This document shows positions 1 to 7,857 of a stretch of DNA of 18,785 nucleotides, piece after piece. Position 1 is the first letter of the stretch. Each line of letters begins with the position of its first letter. The translations under genes and the position numbers were made by a program. The notes beneath the pieces are model-generated. The model saw only the letters and a list, made by a program, of their open reading frames with translations, made no database searches and was not told the origin of the DNA. Source of the stretch: Bacteroidota bacterium (lineage in GTDB: Bacteria > Bacteroidota > Bacteroidia > AKYH767-A > OLB10). The stretch lies in contig JADJPB010000026.1 of the NCBI GenBank assembly GCA_016713445.1, positions 1 through 18,785 of the forward strand. Reading direction: 5' to 3'.

Positions 1-1002
1 ATTTTTGTTTTACCACCAAAGGTAATGTTGGCAGAACTTCGTACAATAACTTGAGGTAACGGGAAGTCCACCTATTAATCCAGAAATAATGGCCTAATCC
101 TTGCTTTTAATTCTTAGTTTGGATTGGGTTAACTCTTGCCGGATCTATGTTTATCCAGTAGCCTCAACGCTCAATAAAGTTTCTATACTTGCAATGATGG
201 CTAATACAATGCGCTTGCTTGGCGCCTGCATAAACTTTATAAGAAGTCGGCATAAAGAAATCTGGAAAGTAAAAAGTCCGATAAACTGTTTAAATTTTGG
301 TTCCGGTAAATTTACTGTGATCGGCCGCTAAACTAAAGTTCAAAATATTATTTTGGTTTAAGAAATTCATCAGTATACCCAAGAAAACAACAACGATTGG
401 GCCTTGTATCAATTAAAATATTTTATGTTCTTCGTAAGAACAGTATCCCATAAAAAATCAAAATGACTAAAGAGATAATTACGAACAAGATGATTATAGG
501 AGTAAGGGAGTTCCATGGCATTGCTAATGGATGAAAATTTATTTTCTCCATTATTTTGAAGAATCGACCACTTCATTCGGCATCTTTATGTTCATCCACA
601 AAGCATGAATTTGTTTTAAGATGATGAGCAATCCACGATTCCTGAGCATCCCTTTAATAACGGAGGATGGAAAGAGTAAGCGACAAATCCAAAACTTTTC
701 GCAAAATACAAAATTAATTAGACCACATCCTGCTGGCAACCCCCGTTAAAAATGCAGGCCATACTCCTAATATACTTCCTCAACTTTTTCAAGACGATAA
801 CAACTAATCTTGCATGGCCCACTTACCCAACCAGCTGAACCCGCGCCATTCCAACACATGCCACCAACAGAATTCCAGCTATGATTCCGAAAATAGCCGT
901 TTGAGGCTGAAAGCGTTCCTAAACATAAGGGAACAGCAACAAAAACACAACTATACTTGAGAGCAAATCATTTTAAGCTCTTTTAGTAATTTTTGTTTTC
1001 AG
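1..1002 (-). pseudogene. SulP-family anion transporter, C-terminus cut by window edge, many frameshifts
   Basis: Frame-by-frame reading of the minus strand recovers a SulP inorganic anion transporter (sulfate or bicarbonate type, inner membrane). From the N-terminus: KTKITKELKNDLLSS near 1000, a stretch like GTLSAS...FGIIAGIL near 890-910, SGP near 815, FPSSVIKGML and LLIILKQI near 620-680, then ILVVFLGILMNFL-like text near 370, VLAIIASIETLLSVEATG near 150-215 and ISGLIGGLPVT near 70-100. The last two are the most diagnostic SulP segments. The rest of the transporter core and any STAS domain lie beyond base 1. No single frame survives more than about 75 codons. No ATG is visible at the expected start; CTG at 1002 sits where MKTK would be. 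Divergent from the TetR gene. Family call firm, substrate unknown. Confidence 0.75.
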
Positions 1003-1151
1003 CTTATTTAAATTTTAAGCAAGAATAATGTACTATCACTTAATAATTATAAACTTTTTATAATAAATACAAATAATTTATACTCAAACGAATCAAATAA
1101 TTGATATTCAATATATAAATTTAACTGGATGGAATATCTTTAAATATAAAA
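1003..1151. promoter_or_regulatory. Divergent intergenic region between SulP and TetR genes, with operator-like inverted repeats
   Basis: This very AT-rich spacer separates the start regions of the minus-strand transporter and the plus-strand TetR gene, so it should hold both promoters. Two inverted repeats are visible: ATTGA-TAT-TCAAT at 1100-1112 and ATAAAT-N7-ATTTAT at 1063-1081. TetR proteins usually bind palindromes in such spacers, so either could be the operator. In DNA this AT-rich, short palindromes are also expected by chance. I see no convincing TAnnTTTG box on either strand. Confidence 0.35.
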
Positions 1152-1788
1152 ATGAATGAAAAATTGTTCTTGAGAACCCAGAGCAAACCGATTTAGGGAA
1201 AGAAAAATAAATTTTTCAGTATTCAGTTAATCCACATGAAAAAGGATTTGGAGGATTCACTTTTAAAAACTAGCCGCCGCAATTGGAACCACGGAAGCAG
1301 GAATTATCGTGCACTTTGAAAAATAAACACAAGCTTTAATTTACATAACGGAAGTGGCATTGGAGTTGGTTAGAGTATCGAGTTGTAGTTATAATACAGA
1401 GAATATTACCGATCCCCTTGAAAAAAATTAGAAAGTAATCAAGTATTTAGCAACCATCTGGAAGATGATATCGAGAAAAGTTATGTGAATGAAATATCTT
1501 GTGCATCAAATTATTATTTAGGAAGAGTGAGCGCTATTTAACAAAACGTCAACGAAAGATAACCAAGACCAAGTTTTAAAATGTATAAAGATTTATGCTC
1601 AATTATTGGAAATTATATTTTGGAGAATGCAATCCGATTATAAATACTCGCGCTCATTAGCTAACCACCATTGTTGAAATGGCACACATGAAAAATTTCT
1701 TTATAAACATTTGCCTGCTTTAACCTCGATTTTGAAAAAGTAAAAAGCGAATCAATATTTTGATTCTTGGAAGACCTCGTTTTCATGA
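1152..1788 (+). pseudogene. TetR/AcrR-family transcriptional regulator, frameshifted
   Basis: Combining the three plus frames gives a full-length TetR-type repressor of about 210 residues. The N-terminal helix-turn-helix is clear: LENPEQTDLGKE near 1170-1205, then HEKGFGGFTF and KLAAAIGTTEAGI (helix-turn-helix core) near 1237-1305, followed by text matching the usual YRYFENKHKLL. The ligand-binding half is recognisable as ITDPLEK near 1407, EDDIEKSYVNE near 1463-1495, MYKDLCSIIGN near 1580, EMAHM near 1676 and FLEDLVF near 1765-1784. At least six indels are needed to join these. The start is the ATG at 1152; the end is approximate. Placed head-to-head with the SulP gene, it is a candidate local repressor of that transporter. 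It converges on the NYN gene with about 50 bases between. The effector is unknown. Confidence 0.7.
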
Positions 1789-1838
1789 TAAAAAATGTTT
1801 TTTTTAACATAGGAATAAATAATTGGAAGAAAATCATT

Positions 1839-2606
1839 CTATTTATTTTTCACGACATACACCGCAATTTTATAGACTTGTTATCGGTTGCTCTTTTCAT
1901 CAATTTCAAATTTCCTGATGCTTTTAACAGCAAGGTTCTTTCATATAACCAAAATTTCTAGGATCGAAGCTGGACGTTTTTTCAAATTACCTACACGTCT
2001 CCCAAAAAAGCCCAGCCGCTATCATCGCCAAAGAAGGATCTTTCGGTGGAGATAAGTTGAACTCATTATCTCGTGACCAATTTTTTGCAAGGCCTCTTTA
2101 GTTTCGCTTTTCTTTTTCGATTTTTTTCTCCGTGTGAGAGAAACTTTATTATTTCTTCTGAACTTTAGGAATTTGAAACAAAATTATCCATAAGCTACAA
2201 TAAAAATGGATGGGTGTTTTCTCCTAAACCAATCACGAGCACCCTTCAACCGTAATCGAGAAGCTAATCGGGAAATCTACTGTCGCAGAAACAATACAAA
2301 AATCCATCATCTTCTCAGAATAGAGAATGTCCATAGCATCAATGATCATATTTGAATCCGTAGAATTTTCCTTTTCGTGTAACCCATACTGTTGGATGGG
2401 TGCTTATCGCATTTTCTAGCAACACCCTTTTCCATCCACCCAAATTGGGCGCGTCCAGTCGTCATAAATTTTTTAAAGTAGGCGCTACCATACTTTTGAT
2501 CTCTCCATCATTTCTTTAATGTTGAAGAATTTGGAAGGTATCATTATCGTATCGATTAAAACGGCAATGCGGACTCCTTTATTTTCTTTGTTGTTTTATC
2601 TTTGAA
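1839..2606 (-). pseudogene. NYN-domain protein with C-terminal OST-HTH/LOTUS domain, frameshifted
   Basis: Minus-strand reading gives RIAVLIDTDN near 2535-2570, the first Asp-rich strand of the NYN (LabA/DUF88, PIN-like) ribonuclease fold. Then come WTRPNLGGWK-like text near 2440, SNMIIDAMDILYSEK near 2315-2360 (second acidic cluster) and FCIVS near 2290, where the usual SSDSDF motif should follow. A Lys/Glu-rich linker lies at about 2090-2160. The C-terminal LOTUS-like part reads GWAFLGDV near 2005-2020, KRPSFDPRNFGY near 1940-1975 and VYVVKNK before TAG at 1839. These proteins are thought to bind or cut RNA. About 255 residues, normal for the family. The start codon is not readable; 2606 is where MKDKTTKE-like text begins. 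It follows the AhpD-like gene by about 40 bases, perhaps co-transcribed. Confidence 0.72.
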
Positions 2607-2645
2607 ACAATAATTCAACGAAAATTCTTAATTAGAAATATTTAT

Positions 2646-3261
2646 TTAAATCAAGTTGTTTCGATAATTGGTAAGCGCTTTACCTACCGACCATCTTTTT
2701 CTTTTAAACATTTTTCGCCTGATTCTAATTGCTCCTGATTCCATTTGTGTTCCATCGAATCATTCCAGCGATTTAGAAATCCAAAGAGCGCAATCACCTA
2801 GAATTTCTACAATCTCTCCTTCGTCCAATGTTTACGAAGCGCTTCCAAATTCATCATTCACAGCATTAGGAATTACAGATGCTGCTAAGTAAAATCCTAC
2901 GGCTCTTCTGCTTCCGAAAAAGAAGGATGCGTTTTATAATTCCAAATATTTTGCAATTGAACTTCACTCTCTGCACCGTAACACCAGCTGCACGAATCGG
3001 ATGGGCTTGGCCATAGTTGCAACCCTGCAGTCCCGTAGCCGCCGATCGTCATCCAATCAAGCGTTCCAGTACCGTGTTGTCACACGACCTTATCTTCCAG
3101 CTCACCGCTTTACAATAAAGGATGTTGCAATATAGGGCCGATGATGCATCGTCATTACACTGTTTGGACAAAAGCCCTAGCGTTTCATTATAAAAGGCAA
3201 CGAGCTTTTTGAAGTTCAGGATCATTACACTCGACTTCGGATTAACCAAGGGTTGTTTCAT
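2646..3261 (-). pseudogene. AhpD-like / carboxymuconolactone decarboxylase-family protein, frameshifted
   Basis: The start at 3261 opens MKQPLVNPKSS and continues as KKLVAFYNETLGL. After a frame change the minus strand reads GCNYGQAH near 2999-3022, which matches the family active-site motif CxYCxxH but with Gly in place of the second Cys. It continues with IWNYKTHPSFSEAEEP near 2899-2946, EGEIVEILGDCALW near 2790-2832 and NRWNDSM near 2757-2777. This order is typical of CMD-domain peroxidase-related proteins of about 180-200 residues, which use the Cys pair for alkylhydroperoxidase-like reduction. At least four frame changes and internal stops occur. The TGC to GGC change in the motif may be a sequencing error, since errors surround it. 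The neighbour downstream is the NYN gene. The end is either the TAA at 2646 or shortly before. Confidence 0.7.
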
Positions 3262-3408
3262 CTTATTTATTTGTAAATTTTAGTCTAAAGAATTTGATTT
3301 ATTATACTTCTGAATTGAAAAGCAATCAAATATAGATTGAAATCGAAATTATTGTTTCTTAAAAGAAAATTGAAATGAGGTAAAGAAAGTACGAGATAAA
3401 AGAATTAA

Positions 3409-3854
3409 TTAACGAATAATTTTCACTTGCGTAGCAGTGGGTCCCTTTGGTCCCATCATCACTTCAAATGTAACCATGTTGTTTTCTTTAATGGCTTCTA
3501 ACAAATTGTTCGCATGAACGAAAATGCTTTCTGAGGTTTCGCTGTCTTTTAATAAAACCAAAACCTTTTGAATCGTTATAAAACAAAACGACACACCTTG
3601 CGAATAGGATCATCGGATATTGTATCGTCACGTTTTGGAAATGGTGTGATGGACTAGGCCGTAACAACCGTTTTCTTTGTAGGGTCCGGAGTGTATCTGT
3701 AATCATACCGTTCTCATCCGCCATACATCATATCCTCTAGGCTACTTGACTTAGGGTTATCTTTTTGGCTAATTTCTTCTGCTCTTTCTTTCCTCTTCTT
3801 GTCTTTCTTACTCTTTACTTCCTTCTTATGAAAGGATTCTTGTGATCTACCCAT
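3409..3854 (-). pseudogene. Cold-shock-domain protein with Lys-rich N-terminal extension, frameshifted
   Basis: Starting at the ATG at 3854, the minus strand opens MGRSQESFHKKEVKSKK, a highly charged extension, then SSSLEDMM near 3730. Later frames give DENGMITDT near 3700, PDPTKKTVVTA near 3660-3690, DDPIRK near 3600-3620 and NDSKGFGFIK near 3550-3580. The last 45 codons are clean: SESIFVHANNLLEAIKENN, then VTFEVMMGPKGPTATQ and VKII. The RNP motifs KGFGFI and IFVHAN mark a CspA-type fold that binds single-stranded RNA or DNA. About 148 residues, as expected for the Bacteroidota form with N-terminal extension. At least four frame changes and a TAG near 3653 interrupt it. It lies downstream of the short Csp, beyond that gene's terminator, so it probably has its own promoter. 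Confidence 0.82.
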
Positions 3855-3890
3855 TTATCTTTTGAAATTTTGTTTTATATTGTTTTAACA

Positions 3891-3920
3891 AAAAAGCCCA
3901 TCACTTGTGACAGGCTTTTT
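3891..3920 (-). terminator. Rho-independent terminator of the short csp gene
   Basis: On the minus strand the sequence is AAAAAGCC-TG-TCAC-AA-GTGA-TG-GGCTTTTT. The arms pair along their length, with two adjacent G-U wobbles, and end in a T run. It begins 22 bases after the reconstructed stop of the short csp gene. In the plus direction the wobbles become C-A mismatches, so the hairpin is strongest as RNA of the minus strand. Confidence 0.8.
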
Positions 3921-3941
3921 GTTAGAAAGTTAATGTAAATA

Positions 3942-4132
3942 TTAAACTACCTTTACATTTACCGCATTCAAGCTTTTTTGCCTTCTTTCAAATCGAATTC
4001 TACTGCATCTCCTTCTCTGATTTCGTCAATCAAACCAGAAATGTGTACAAAGTGTTCTTTGTTGTTTCCTTCTTCGCAGATGAATCCAAAGCCTTTAGCT
4101 TCATTGAAGAATTTTACTGTTCCTTTACTCAT
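3942..4132 (-). CDS. cspA: CspA-type cold shock protein, one frameshift near the C-terminus
   Basis: The start is the ATG at 4132, giving MSKGTVKFFNEAKGFGFI; an in-frame ATG at 4165 only adds residues not seen in the family. RNP1 (KGFGFI) and RNP2 (HFVHISGL) are intact, followed by REGDAVEFDLKEGKK. A premature TGA appears at about 3968-3970, but one extra base in the preceding run restores the usual ending LNAVNVKVV and a TAA at 3942. That makes 63 residues, the standard size. The protein is a small nucleic-acid chaperone acting on mRNA secondary structure. A single lost base near 3976 is the simplest explanation. A TAGCTTTG box sits about 30 bases upstream and a strong terminator follows. 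Confidence 0.9.
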
Positions 4133-4162
4133 GTTAATTAATTTTTGTTTAAATATAGGTGG

Positions 4163-4170
4163 CAAAGCTA
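4163..4170 (-). promoter_or_regulatory. Bacteroidota-type -7 box upstream of cspA
   Basis: The minus strand reads TAGCTTTG, an exact match to the TAnnTTTG -7 consensus of the phylum's primary sigma factor, about 30 bases before the cspA start codon. I could not place a matching TTTG -33 element at normal spacing. Confidence 0.5.
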
Positions 4171-4538
4171 AGCATTAAAACAGTGCAATAGTAAAATATC
4201 TTTGTTTTCAACGTTTTTTTAAGAAATTCTTTATTAGCAAAGACTCCTTTTGATTTGATATTCATTCAAACTCACAGTTTGGACAGGTCATATCATCAGA
4301 ACACCCGCAATCTATTTATTCATAATATTATATAAGTCAATTACTTATATTATTCAAAGTTGGATCAAGTCCTGTGCTACTAGTTGAAGGCTTTCTCTTT
4401 TGATTTTTGTTTTAAAGCTAAAATTTGGTTTGAAAATAATTGTTCATAACCTTAAAAAGAGAAGATAATAATTGGATTTAATGGGAAATAGGTTCAACAA
4501 TATCGGAAAGGAGGAGTATGAGTTTTGATTCCATAAGC
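4171..4538. other. Gap with no assigned gene, containing a strong hairpin and a tiny Cys-rich frame
   Basis: No family is recognised here. On the minus strand, stop-bounded text IDCGCSDDMTCPNCEFE ends in TGA at 4262-4264. An ATG at 4323 would precede it as MNK if one base were added before the TAG that follows. Just upstream is an 8-5-8 inverted repeat at 4330-4350, and beyond that CAACTTTG at 4355-4362, one mismatch from the -7 consensus. This could be a micro-gene of about 20 residues or the tail of a destroyed gene. The remainder shows nothing I can support. Confidence 0.3.
4330..4350. repeat. Perfect inverted repeat, 8-bp arms with 5-base spacer
   Basis: ATATAAGT-CAATT-ACTTATAT. It lies 6 bases before the ATG at 4323 of the tiny minus-strand Cys-rich frame and just after a -7-like box, so it could be an operator or a leader hairpin. 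AT-richness raises the chance of coincidence, but the arms are longer than most palindromes here. Confidence 0.55.
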
Positions 4539-4822
4539 TTACTTAGGTATAAAAAGACTAGTTTTCTTAATCCAACCTTGAGTTGTTGGTTTTGAATCGA
4601 AGTGTATAAAACACCAGTCGCCTTTTATTGCATCTACAAAAACAACAATTGGCTTTTTGATTTTTTCCTTCAGAAATATCCTGTGAGGATTTGATGCGTT
4701 GAATCATAAGCAATACATAATCCATTGGAATAAATTCCGGATGATAGTTGTGCCCACCCTTGATAACTGAAGAAGAATAATAGATAGATAAAACGGCAAT
4801 GAAGAGGTGATATTTTTTTCAT
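4539..4822 (-). pseudogene. Small secreted protein with SH3-like C-terminus, frameshifted and probably internally shortened
   Basis: The ATG at 4822 opens MKKISPLHC, then a hydrophobic stretch and a likely signal-peptidase site at GWAQ. The mature part reads LSSGIYSNGLCIAYDSTHQ, then ILTGYF, and hits TGA. In another frame it resumes as IKKPIVVFVDAIKGDW, CFIHFDSK and QGWIKKTSLFIPK, ending in TAA at 4539. The end (G-x-W-C-x-x-x, GWIKKxxL) resembles bacterial SH3-like domains. I recall related Bacteroidota proteins with a longer middle between the GYF and the SH3-like part, which suggests tens of residues are missing, but this is memory and unverified. Function unknown, probably periplasmic. Divergent from the deiodinase-like gene, 97 bases away. 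Confidence 0.6.
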
Positions 4823-4919
4823 GTTTAGCGATACTACATGGCAATTATATTAATTTTACTGAACAATTAAACTTATTTTGTCTTTAAAGGTCTTACTAAA
4901 ACACTAAAATTTAACCCTC

Positions 4920-6234
4920 ATGAATAAATTTATTATTTTATGTTGTTGTTTATGTCTTGGCTTGTTAAGTAGTAGCGCACAGCTTTTGCCTTCGATAGGA
5001 TTAAGCGCTTTACCTAATTCAGCCGATAGTATTTGTCCAATTGTCCCTACCAACGCGGGCGGAGCTATACCGGGTATTATGCCAGGAGTTACAGTTCCAG
5101 ATTTTAAATTGTATACTTTATCAGGGGACTCTGTAGACCTGTCGCAAGTCTTACAACAAGGGTTGCCGGTGCTTTTAATTTCATCGAGTTATACTTGCCC
5201 CGTTTTCAGAGGGAAAATTCCCAACATTAATACGGTTGACAGCATTTATCAGGGGCAATTGCAAGTTTATGTTGTTTATACTGTGGAAGCGCATCCTGAT
5301 ATAGATGTAAGTCCTTACAGTGGAAATGTATGGACTACGAGCGCTAATATTTCTGAAGGTGTTTTGTATCGTCAGCCAAACATACGGGGAAAGAATGGCA
5401 ATTGCCGATTCTCTGTTGAGTCATTATTATATTCGTCCTGAAATTTTAATAGACGGGCCATGCAATGAATGGTGGTTGAATTACGGTACAGAACCCAATA
5501 GTGCCACCACTCTTATCAAAACAGACGGAAGTGTATTTGCATTTCAACAATGGTTTAACAAAGCTCCAGAAAATATTTTTTGTGAGATAGATAGTTTGCT
5601 GGGAACAAACAGTGGCTATTGTAATAGCTTTGCCAACAACGGAACTTTTTCTTTTGTAACGGATACAATAGAATATGGTTTACCCAACGATGTTTTAGCG
5701 ATTCATGGAACACTCTTTAATTTATCTACTACAGCAAACGTAGTAATCGATGTAGAAAAAGGAACACCTCAAATGCCGATCACCTGGCAAACAGCATTGT
5801 GTTCTGATGTATGTTATCTGCCGAATGTAAATCTAATCCAGATTACAATTCCTCCAAATGGAACACAATCTTTTATTTTTTATTTTTATACGGATGCACT
5901 ACCATCAACGGGAAAGATTCCTGTACGATTTAGAAATGCTAATCAACCTTCCAATCAATTCATCGTCCGTTATCATGGTAACACGATAAGTACGGGAATC
6001 GAAGATGAATTAAATCTAACCTCTTCCTATCATCTATTCCCCAATCCAACAACATCTCATGTAACACTTCATCATACAGGACAATTCAATGAAGTTAAAA
6101 TTATGGATGCAATGGGTAAATTTATTTTGCGACAATCAGTAGTGGATGAATCTCGAATATCGTTGGAAGAATTGCCGAATGGAATTTATCTTTTACAGTT
6201 TATCGGAAAGAAAGTAAAATTCATCGCATCTTAA
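4920..6234 (+). CDS. Secreted deiodinase-like redoxin with T9SS sorting domain, one frameshift
   Basis: The ATG at 4920 gives a signal peptide ending near SSSAQ (residues 1-21). Residues about 55-200 are thioredoxin-like: PDFKLYTLSGD, then LISSSYTCPVFRGKIP with Cys93, then VVYTVEAHP (118-126). The Cys position and the EAHP motif match the iodothyronine deiodinase family, where the aligned residue is selenocysteine in vertebrates; here it is an ordinary TGC Cys. The following ILIDGPCNEWWLNYGTEPN fits the family's D...YG..P segment. A beta-rich middle contains FSFVTDTIEYGLPND, and the C-terminus (YHLFPNPTTSHVTL to NGIYLLQF) is a T9SS type A sorting domain. One extra base in CCAAACATAC near 5381 breaks the frame; removing it gives 437 residues. 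The substrate is unknown, and deiodination itself should not be assumed. Confidence 0.8.
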
Positions 6235-6264
6235 AACAATAAATTTTTCGCTTTTTCATTGTTT
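6234..6264. terminator. Possible shared hairpin between convergent genes
   Basis: AAACAAT (6234-6240) and ATTGTTT (6258-6264) form a 7-bp stem around a 17-base loop, spanning the 21-base gap between two convergent genes. The loop is long and the flanking T runs are short, so terminator function is only a possibility. Confidence 0.25.
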
Positions 6265-7797
6265 GATGAATCGTTGTGCGGATTGAAAATTCTCGCCTTG
6301 TAGTTCTATCAGATAAATTCCGTAGGTAAAGACCGGATAGAAATTTGTTCTGTCGACCCTTGTGTGAACCATGTATTTTGTAAAAGGAGCTGCCCCAAAG
6401 AATTTCTAACATTAATTTTTAAACCACGAAGGTCAATTCCCTTTGATTGTATATTTAATACATGGTCGGAAGGGTTTGGATAGAGTAAAAACAATTCTTC
6501 TTTATGAAGATCTACTTCATTAATAAATGTGGACAAGAGCGAGGAATCCAATAGTATGTTTTCGTCTCCTGTTTGATAATTTGAATAAATAAAATAGGTC
6601 ATCAACATTTCATCTGTTGTCAATGGACCATTTTGTACCATGATAGGAGGGTTGTTTGGGTTATTCGGATTGTTAACAGTATTATCGAACGTTGCAATTG
6701 CTTTTAACCTTGCACCGGCAGGAATTTTTGAATGTATTGGAAGGTATAATATTTCTGCCAATGAAAATCCCATGCAGGAATATCAATGAGTGGAACGGAA
6801 TCTCCTGTTAATGTGACAAACCAAACTGTATACGAGGCGCCTAAATTGTGCATGTGCGGACAGATAGCAATCAACGAACGAGACGAAGGCATCGGACTCG
6901 ATTCCTGATCAAAAGTAGGAACTGTATTTGGTGGAATAATCAGTGGCCCTTGTGATGGAATCGGATTATTCAAGAGCCAACCTACATTTACCTTACGTAC
7001 ATTTTGTGGTTGGGTAATAAAACGCAAATTCATTTTAGTAGTATCTACTTGTCCAACACCTCCAGGACCATAATGAATTTCAAAAACAAAATCGGCACCC
7101 GGCGGAACCATGATTCCCCAGTTGTTGGGATAGGTAGCTACGCCGCCACCAGGTTGCCATGCGTTCATATAATAGTTCGAAATGAGTCCGCCAGAAAATC
7201 CAGGAGTCGGAGTAATAGAATCATTATAAAAAGAAGTGCCCGACAAATCATAATGTAAATCTGCGTGATGTACCAGTTGAGGTAGTCCGGGGATCACTTC
7301 AATTTGATTCACATAAACTGTATCTTGAAATCCGGAGTGAAACGCAAAATAATGATACACCTCGCGTTTGTTGGAATGGTGTAAGGAGGTATTTGAATCG
7401 TGTGATGAATGGTATCCAACAAAGATCCGCCAATTGCATAACTAGGAATGGGAGGAGCAAGAGAAGTGTCTCCTAACGGCAAACCATTATCTATCCAAGC
7501 AAGGATAGCTATAATCTCAAGTGAATCAAGAAGAGCTTCATCTTTAAAATGTCGATATTCCGGATTAGCAGGCCAAGGTGGCATTTTTCTAAATTCTACT
7601 ACATTGCGAATGGTGGGGGCATATAGTATCGCATTATTGTAAGTCAACAGTGAAAAGTGTCCGATGCCATTTGGGTTATGGCAGGAGGTGCAGTTAGCAT
7701 AGAATAACGGTGCAATTGAGGTACTCCAATCGGGAATTTGCGCTTTTAAAAAACCGCCCACAAGAAATAAATAGCAAAAGAGGATTTCCTTTTTCAT
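6256..7797 (-). CDS. Secreted cytochrome c / copper type II monooxygenase with T9SS sorting domain, three frameshifts
   Basis: The start at 7797 gives MKKEILFCYLFLVGG and a cleavage region near LKAQ. An N-terminal cytochrome c-like segment carries the heme site CTSCH (residues 36-40) and a possible Met ligand in RKMPPW (Met72). The body matches copper type II ascorbate-dependent monooxygenases (peptidylglycine hydroxylase and dopamine hydroxylase fold). Candidate copper ligands are LVHHADLHYD and FEIHYGP for one site, and CPHMHNLG plus the Met in DEMLMTYF for the other. The C-terminus, LLYPNPSDHVLNIQ to GIYLIEL, is a T9SS sorting domain. Frames change near 7340, 6720 and 6320; single-base corrections give a continuous protein of about 513 residues ending in TGA at 6256. 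Likely exported or surface-attached; heme may deliver electrons to copper. Substrate unknown. Lies 60 bases after rluF. Confidence 0.85.
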
Positions 7798-7857
7798 TGT
7801 TGTACTCTCAAAAGTACGAGAAAGAAATAAGAAATGCAACCGAAATCGTTTACAAGC

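Noticed and set aside
1767..1961. Open plus-strand frame of 64 codons
   Set aside because: Its first codons belong to the TetR C-terminus and the rest is antisense to the end of the NYN gene, which is the better-supported reading.
2668..2892. Open plus-strand frame of 74 codons
   Set aside because: The opposite strand carries clear AhpD-like motifs (NRWNDSM, EGEIVEILG), so this frame is a shadow.
4140..4165. Upstream ATG at 4165 as the cspA start
   Set aside because: It adds 11 residues (MPPIFKQKLIN) not found in CspA-type proteins and overlaps the probable promoter; the ATG at 4132 gives the standard N-terminus.
5196..5206. Selenocysteine at the deiodinase-type active site
   Set aside because: The codon at the aligned position is TGC (Cys), not TGA, and no SECIS-like need arises.
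5370..5395. Possible programmed ribosomal frameshift inside the deiodinase-like gene
   Set aside because: There is no slippery heptamer with a following structure, and the many single-base breaks elsewhere make a base-call insertion the simpler cause.
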